Shown: piece after piece, positions 61,658 through 64,000 of the stretch
Position numbering within the stretch: position 1 is the stretch's first letter
Layout of the letters: the number at the start of each line of letters is the position of its first letter
From: Moraxella nasibovis
Lineage (GTDB): Bacteria; Pseudomonadota; Gammaproteobacteria; Pseudomonadales; Moraxellaceae
NCBI RefSeq assembly: GCF_029581575.1
Contig: NZ_CP089975.1
Span: 682,001 to 746,000 of the forward strand
Direction: 5' to 3'
DNA: 64,000 nt
Notes under the pieces: generated by a model
Told to the model about the DNA's origin: nothing
The model's database searches: none
The model's input: only the letters and a program-made list of their open reading frames with translations
Translations under genes and position numbers: made by a program

Positions 61658-61828
61658 ATGTTAGTGCGATTGTATATCTACAACAAACACACAGGCGAAT
61701 ATCTATATACAGACATCGGCAACCCAAAGTATGTCATCGCAGACTTAGGCAATGACAAAGATTTTACGCTGACCGCACCGCCTGACAGCTCTAAGCAGTG
61801 GCGCTGGATTGATGGTGCTTGGATTTAA
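61658..61828 (+). CDS. small protein after J, 56 residues
   Basis: Starts MLVRLYIYNKHTGEYLYTDI, ends WRWIDGAWI. The W.W.....W ending is common in small tail-fibre-associated proteins. AGAGG upstream. Preceded by J by 8 bases. Confidence 0.6.
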   Translation: MLVRLYIYNKHTGEYLYTDIGNPKYVIADLGNDKDFTLTAPPDSSKQWRWIDGAWI

Positions 61829-61842
61829 TTTTTTTAACCCAC

Positions 61843-61864
61843 ACCGCCAAAAGGCGGTTTTTTA
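61843..61864 (+). terminator. terminator before lysis genes
   Basis: CCGCC-AAAA-GGCGG with six T. Confidence 0.84.
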
Positions 61865-61875
61865 TTGGAGTTATT

Positions 61876-62247
61876 ATGACCGACATTTCGGGGCTATCAG
61901 CCCCTTTTTTATTGAGCTGGTTGCCTTTTTGGGTGTTCTGCGCCTTTGGTGGCTTTGCCAGCGCATTTATCATGATTGGCGATATCGATAATCGGCTTAA
62001 ATATCCGTTTATCTCCAAGCCTTTGATTGGCATGATGTCTGGCATGGCGATGGTTTTGTATCTTAATCAAAACGCCGAGCCGCCGCCAAGCACACTGCTG
62101 TTTTGGGGGTTTGTCACATCGCTGTTAAGTACGCCAATCATTACAGGTTTTCTTGTATTTGTAAGCGACCAGAAACGCCAAGATGCGCTTTATAAGTCAG
62201 CGCAAGATAAGTTTGTGCCTTGGTCAAAATCAGACAAAGGGGGTTAA
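61876..62247 (+). CDS. putative holin
   Basis: 123 residues with three hydrophobic helices (PFLLSWLPFWVFCAFGGFASAFIMIG; PLIGMMSGMAMVLYL; LLFWGFVTSLLSTPIITGFLVFV) and a charged C-terminal tail. GGAG before the ATG. Position before the endolysin supports a holin. Confidence 0.7.
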   Translation: MTDISGLSAPFLLSWLPFWVFCAFGGFASAFIMIGDIDNRLKYPFISKPLIGMMSGMAMVLYLNQNAEPPPSTLLFWGFVTSLLSTPIITGFLVFVSDQKRQDALYKSAQDKFVPWSKSDKGG

Positions 62248-62248
62248 T

Positions 62249-62551
62249 ATGCTAACGATTAACATCATCTTATGTGTGATTGGGTTTACCTTGGGCGGAT
62301 ATACTTTTATCCGCCATCTTAAAGGCTTTAATAAGCGTGTCAAAACACCCACGGCAGACGCATGGCTTACCGCCGTTGGCACACTTGGCTGGTCGGTCTT
62401 GCTATATGCAAGCCTTGACGAGCATGGGCTAACCGCAGTCGATGTGTTTAGCCATGGCTTATTGCTTATTTCTTGGGTGGGCAATCTGCTCAAAGTACAA
62501 AAACACTGTTTGCGATTTCGCAAGAGATTTAGACATTCAAGCCCCAACTGA
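62249..62551 (+). CDS. second small membrane protein of the lysis cassette
   Basis: 100 residues with two to three helices (INIILCVIGFTLGGYTF; AVGTLGWSVLLYASL; GLLLISWVGNLL) and a very basic end (RFRKRFRHSS). Possibly a second holin or antiholin. One base after the putative holin. Confidence 0.65.
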   Translation: MLTINIILCVIGFTLGGYTFIRHLKGFNKRVKTPTADAWLTAVGTLGWSVLLYASLDEHGLTAVDVFSHGLLLISWVGNLLKVQKHCLRFRKRFRHSSPN

Positions 62552-62564
62552 GGGGCTTTTTTTG
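62539..62564 (+). terminator. terminator between membrane protein and endolysin
   Basis: AGCCCC / GGGGCT with seven T; the stop codon is in the loop. Confidence 0.82.
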
Positions 62565-62573
62565 GAGTAAATT

Positions 62574-63230
62574 ATGAGTAGTTATATTAGACAAATTCAA
62601 ACCACGCTTAAAAAAGCAGGGTATTATAAGGGCGACATTGACGGCATCGCTGGCAAAATGACGGTCGAAGCAGTCAATCTGGCAAGTCAAGTCAAAGCCT
62701 GCACACATGACGAAATCCGCGCTGTCGCTGAACAATCCAAATCGCACCCAGAATACAACGAGCCAACCGCCACGCCGCCAACGACAGTAAACAAGAGCGG
62801 TTTTGTGCTGGGCGAACGAAGCCTAAACAATCTAAAAGGCGTCAATGATAACTTGGTCAAAGTGGTGAAGCGTGCGATTGAAATCAGCAGCCTTGATTTT
62901 GCGGTCATCGAAGGTGTACGCACCAAAGCACGACAAGCCGAACTTGTCAAAAAAGGCGCAAGTAAAACGATGAACTCACGCCACTTGACAGGTCATGCCG
63001 TAGATATTGTGCCTATTGTTGCTGGCAAGGTGAGTTGGGATTTTAACCATTATTATCCGCTTGCCAAAGCAATGGCACAAGCTGCAAACGAACTGGGCGT
63101 AAGATTGCGTTGGGGTGGGGCGTGGTCGGTCATCACAGGCAGGGCAGGCACACCACAAGAGTGGGTCAAGGCTTATCGCAATGGCGGTGGGCGTTTTCTT
63201 GATGGTCCACATTTTGAAATCCCTGCCTAA
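62574..63230 (+). CDS. endolysin: peptidoglycan-binding plus M15-type peptidase
   Basis: 218 residues. N-terminal PG_binding_1 domain (IRQIQTTLKKAGYYKGDIDGIAGKMT), a linker with TATPPTT, then the VanY/M15 metallopeptidase with zinc ligands in SRHLTGHAVDI and GPHFEI. It cuts stem peptides at lysis. No spanin gene was found after it. Confidence 0.88.
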   Translation: MSSYIRQIQTTLKKAGYYKGDIDGIAGKMTVEAVNLASQVKACTHDEIRAVAEQSKSHPEYNEPTATPPTTVNKSGFVLGERSLNNLKGVNDNLVKVVKRAIEISSLDFAVIEGVRTKARQAELVKKGASKTMNSRHLTGHAVDIVPIVAGKVSWDFNHYYPLAKAMAQAANELGVRLRWGGAWSVITGRAGTPQEWVKAYRNGGGRFLDGPHFEIPA

Positions 63231-63267
63231 AAAAATCCCCCAGCCGTTTTGGTTGGGGGATTTTTAT
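63229..63267 (+). terminator. final terminator of the late operon
   Basis: AATCCCCCAGCC / GGTTGGGGGATT with T run. Confidence 0.9.
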
Positions 63268-63273
63268 TTTGTC

Positions 63274-63299
63274 AAAAAACCCACTCAAAGAGCGGGTTG
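63274..63299 (-). terminator. inward-facing terminator at the right end
   Basis: On the - strand AACCCGCTC-TTT-GAGTGGGTT with T run; it blocks host transcripts, including those from the displaced tRNA promoter. Confidence 0.7.
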
Positions 63300-63320
63300 T
63301 AGTAGACGCATAGTAGACCA
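63300..63320. repeat. right arm-type integrase site (21-bp repeat)
   Basis: Identical to 17552-17572. Further right, GTTATTTGTTGT occurs at 63351-63362 and 63414-63425, with a variant GCTATTTGTTGC at 17595-17606, possibly extra integrase or Xis sites. Confidence 0.65.
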
Positions 63321-63448
63321 AAAATTTGTTATTATGCCTTTTTATATGTCGTTATTTGTTGTTATTGTGGCGTGAGTATTAGGTTTAACTCTATGATTTT
63401 GCTGTAAAATGTTGTTATTTGTTGTCATAACAGCACTTTACAATACTA

Positions 63449-63488
63449 ATTATGAGTCCCCTGCTCTAACCGACTGAGCTATAGGCCC
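63449..63488. repeat. attR core: displaced 5' half of tRNA-Ile2
   Basis: 40 bases identical to attL. On the - strand it gives tRNA positions 1-40 and then runs into phage DNA, so it is not a working tRNA. Confidence 0.93.
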
Positions 63489-63523
63489 TAGGGCTGCAAG
63501 GCAAGACCGCCTGCAAGGGCTGT

Positions 63524-63552
63524 ATTGTACAATAAGCCTTGATAAATTACAA
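63524..63552 (-). promoter_or_regulatory. original tRNA-Ile2 promoter, now orphaned
   Basis: TTGTAA (63547-63552), 17 bases, TACAAT (63524-63529), followed by the G+C-rich discriminator ACAGCCC typical of stringently controlled tRNA promoters. It now transcribes only the tRNA fragment. Confidence 0.75.
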
Positions 63553-63607
63553 TCCATTTGGCAATAAAATTTGGCAAATGGCGCAAGTTGGCAGGAATGG
63601 TAAAGAG

Positions 63608-63646
63608 ATAGAAAATAAAAAAACCGATGACATCAATCATCGGCTT
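63608..63646 (-). terminator. terminator of tRNA-Leu
   Basis: On the - strand AGCCGATGAT / ATCATCGG-type stem (GCCGATGATTGATGTCATCGG) followed by a T run. Confidence 0.85.
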
Positions 63647-63655
63647 TTTGAAATA

Positions 63656-63740
63656 TGGTGGGGTCGGAGAGACTCGAACTCTCACACCTCGCGGCGCCAG
63701 AACCTAAATCTGGTGCGTCTACCAATTTCGCCACGACCCC
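63656..63740 (-). tRNA. tRNA-Leu (anticodon UAG)
   Basis: 85 bases with encoded CCA. Acceptor GGGGTCG / CGACCCC, anticodon stem CCAGA-TTTAGGT-TCTGG and a long variable arm (class II), as in tRNA-Leu. Confidence 0.95.
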
Positions 63741-63804
63741 AAGTTGTTCATCAAGCCACATCCAAGAATTTAAATCATCTTGCGATGTCGTCTTGATGGG
63801 CGGT

Positions 63805-63832
63805 ATTATACTTGGATTTGAAAATTTGGCAA
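63805..63832 (-). promoter_or_regulatory. tRNA-Leu promoter
   Basis: TTGCCA (63827-63832), 16 bases, TATAAT (63805-63810), with G+C-rich discriminator ACCGCCC. Confidence 0.75.
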
Positions 63833-63901
63833 GTGATTTTTGCCATATTTTTAAAAATAATTTTTAAATCATTGATTTTTATGAAATTTTTATCAATAAT
63901 T

Positions 63902-64000
63902 TTACCAATCATTCTGGGTGATTTGCCACATTTTTAGCGCCTGAGCCATGCTTGCTGCATCATGCACACGCACGATGTTCGCCCCTTTTTGAATGGCGAG
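63902..64000 (-). CDS. folP: dihydropteroate synthase FolP, C-terminal end (truncated by window)
   Basis: The last 32 residues are visible: KGANIVRVHDAASMAQALKMW is the conserved C-terminal strand and helix of dihydropteroate synthase, where the RVHD arginine and histidine bind the pterin phosphate. FolP joins p-aminobenzoate to the pterin in folate synthesis. The gene runs leftward into the tRNA region. Confidence 0.85.
   Translation of the reverse strand, partial: LAIQKGANIVRVHDAASMAQALKMWQITQNDW

Larger units (their letters stand above)
63231..63655. other. right prophage end and junction, no genes
   Basis: 425 bases with terminators, arm sites, attR, the stranded tRNA-Ile2 promoter and the tRNA-Leu terminator. 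No credible reading frame. Confidence 0.8.

Noticed and set aside
63449-63488. Second tRNA with CAU anticodon
   Set aside because: Only positions 1-40 exist; no 3' half or acceptor partner. It is the attR fragment.

Overview
The window is a bacterial chromosome segment, very probably from a Moraxella species (Moraxellaceae). The genus call is inferred from protein character and gene order (parAB next to rsmG, msbA-lpxK, kdsB, holB); no species marker is present. It holds a complete, apparently intact lambda-type temperate siphovirus prophage.

Host part, 1-17.4 kb, all on the + strand: end of an enoyl-CoA hydratase-type gene, rsmG, parA-parB, the msbA-lpxK lipid A export/kinase pair, an unknown small membrane-anchored protein, kdsB, holB, truC, a fructose phosphotransferase operon (fruB-fruK-fruA), an NlpD-like lipoprotein whose LytM residues are lost, a bestrophin-type channel and tRNA-Ile2(CAU).

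Prophage, about 17,432-63,488: a 40-bp duplication of the 5' half of tRNA-Ile2 marks the attachment cores, giving a unit of about 46.0 kb. Integrase (+) lies at the left end. A leftward operon runs from P_L (26.3 kb) to 18.9 kb: small genes, an HNH nuclease, Gp157, a Sak4-like ATPase, an SSB-like protein, ThyX and a probable excisionase. The immunity region at 26.3-29.4 kb holds a toxin-antitoxin pair, an unknown membrane protein behind cI, a cleavable CI repressor, Cro and two clusters of 14-bp operators. The rightward early operon (29.2-36.6 kb) has replication proteins with internal iterons, a RuvC-like resolvase, NinB, small nucleases, a type I-like methylase with a half-size specificity subunit and antiterminator Q. 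A late promoter and terminator follow Q, then terminase, portal, a head protein fused to a phosphoribosyltransferase-like domain, capsid, tail and lysis genes (36.9-63.2 kb).

The late operon is interrupted by accessory cassettes: four tiny single-TM proteins, each behind an intrinsic terminator, a lipoprotein with its own promoter, a P1-type c4/icd/ant antirepressor module with visible antisense complementarity, and brnTA on the opposite strand. To the right lie the displaced tRNA-Ile2 5' half with its original promoter, tRNA-Leu(UAG) and the 3' end of folP.

The observations I rate highest are the MuF-phosphoribosyltransferase fusion, the c4 antisense/antirepressor module inside the tail operon, the phage-supplied promoter for the interrupted tRNA-Ile2, the matched operator clusters, the iterons inside the RepO gene, and the terminator plus mini-TM cassettes.
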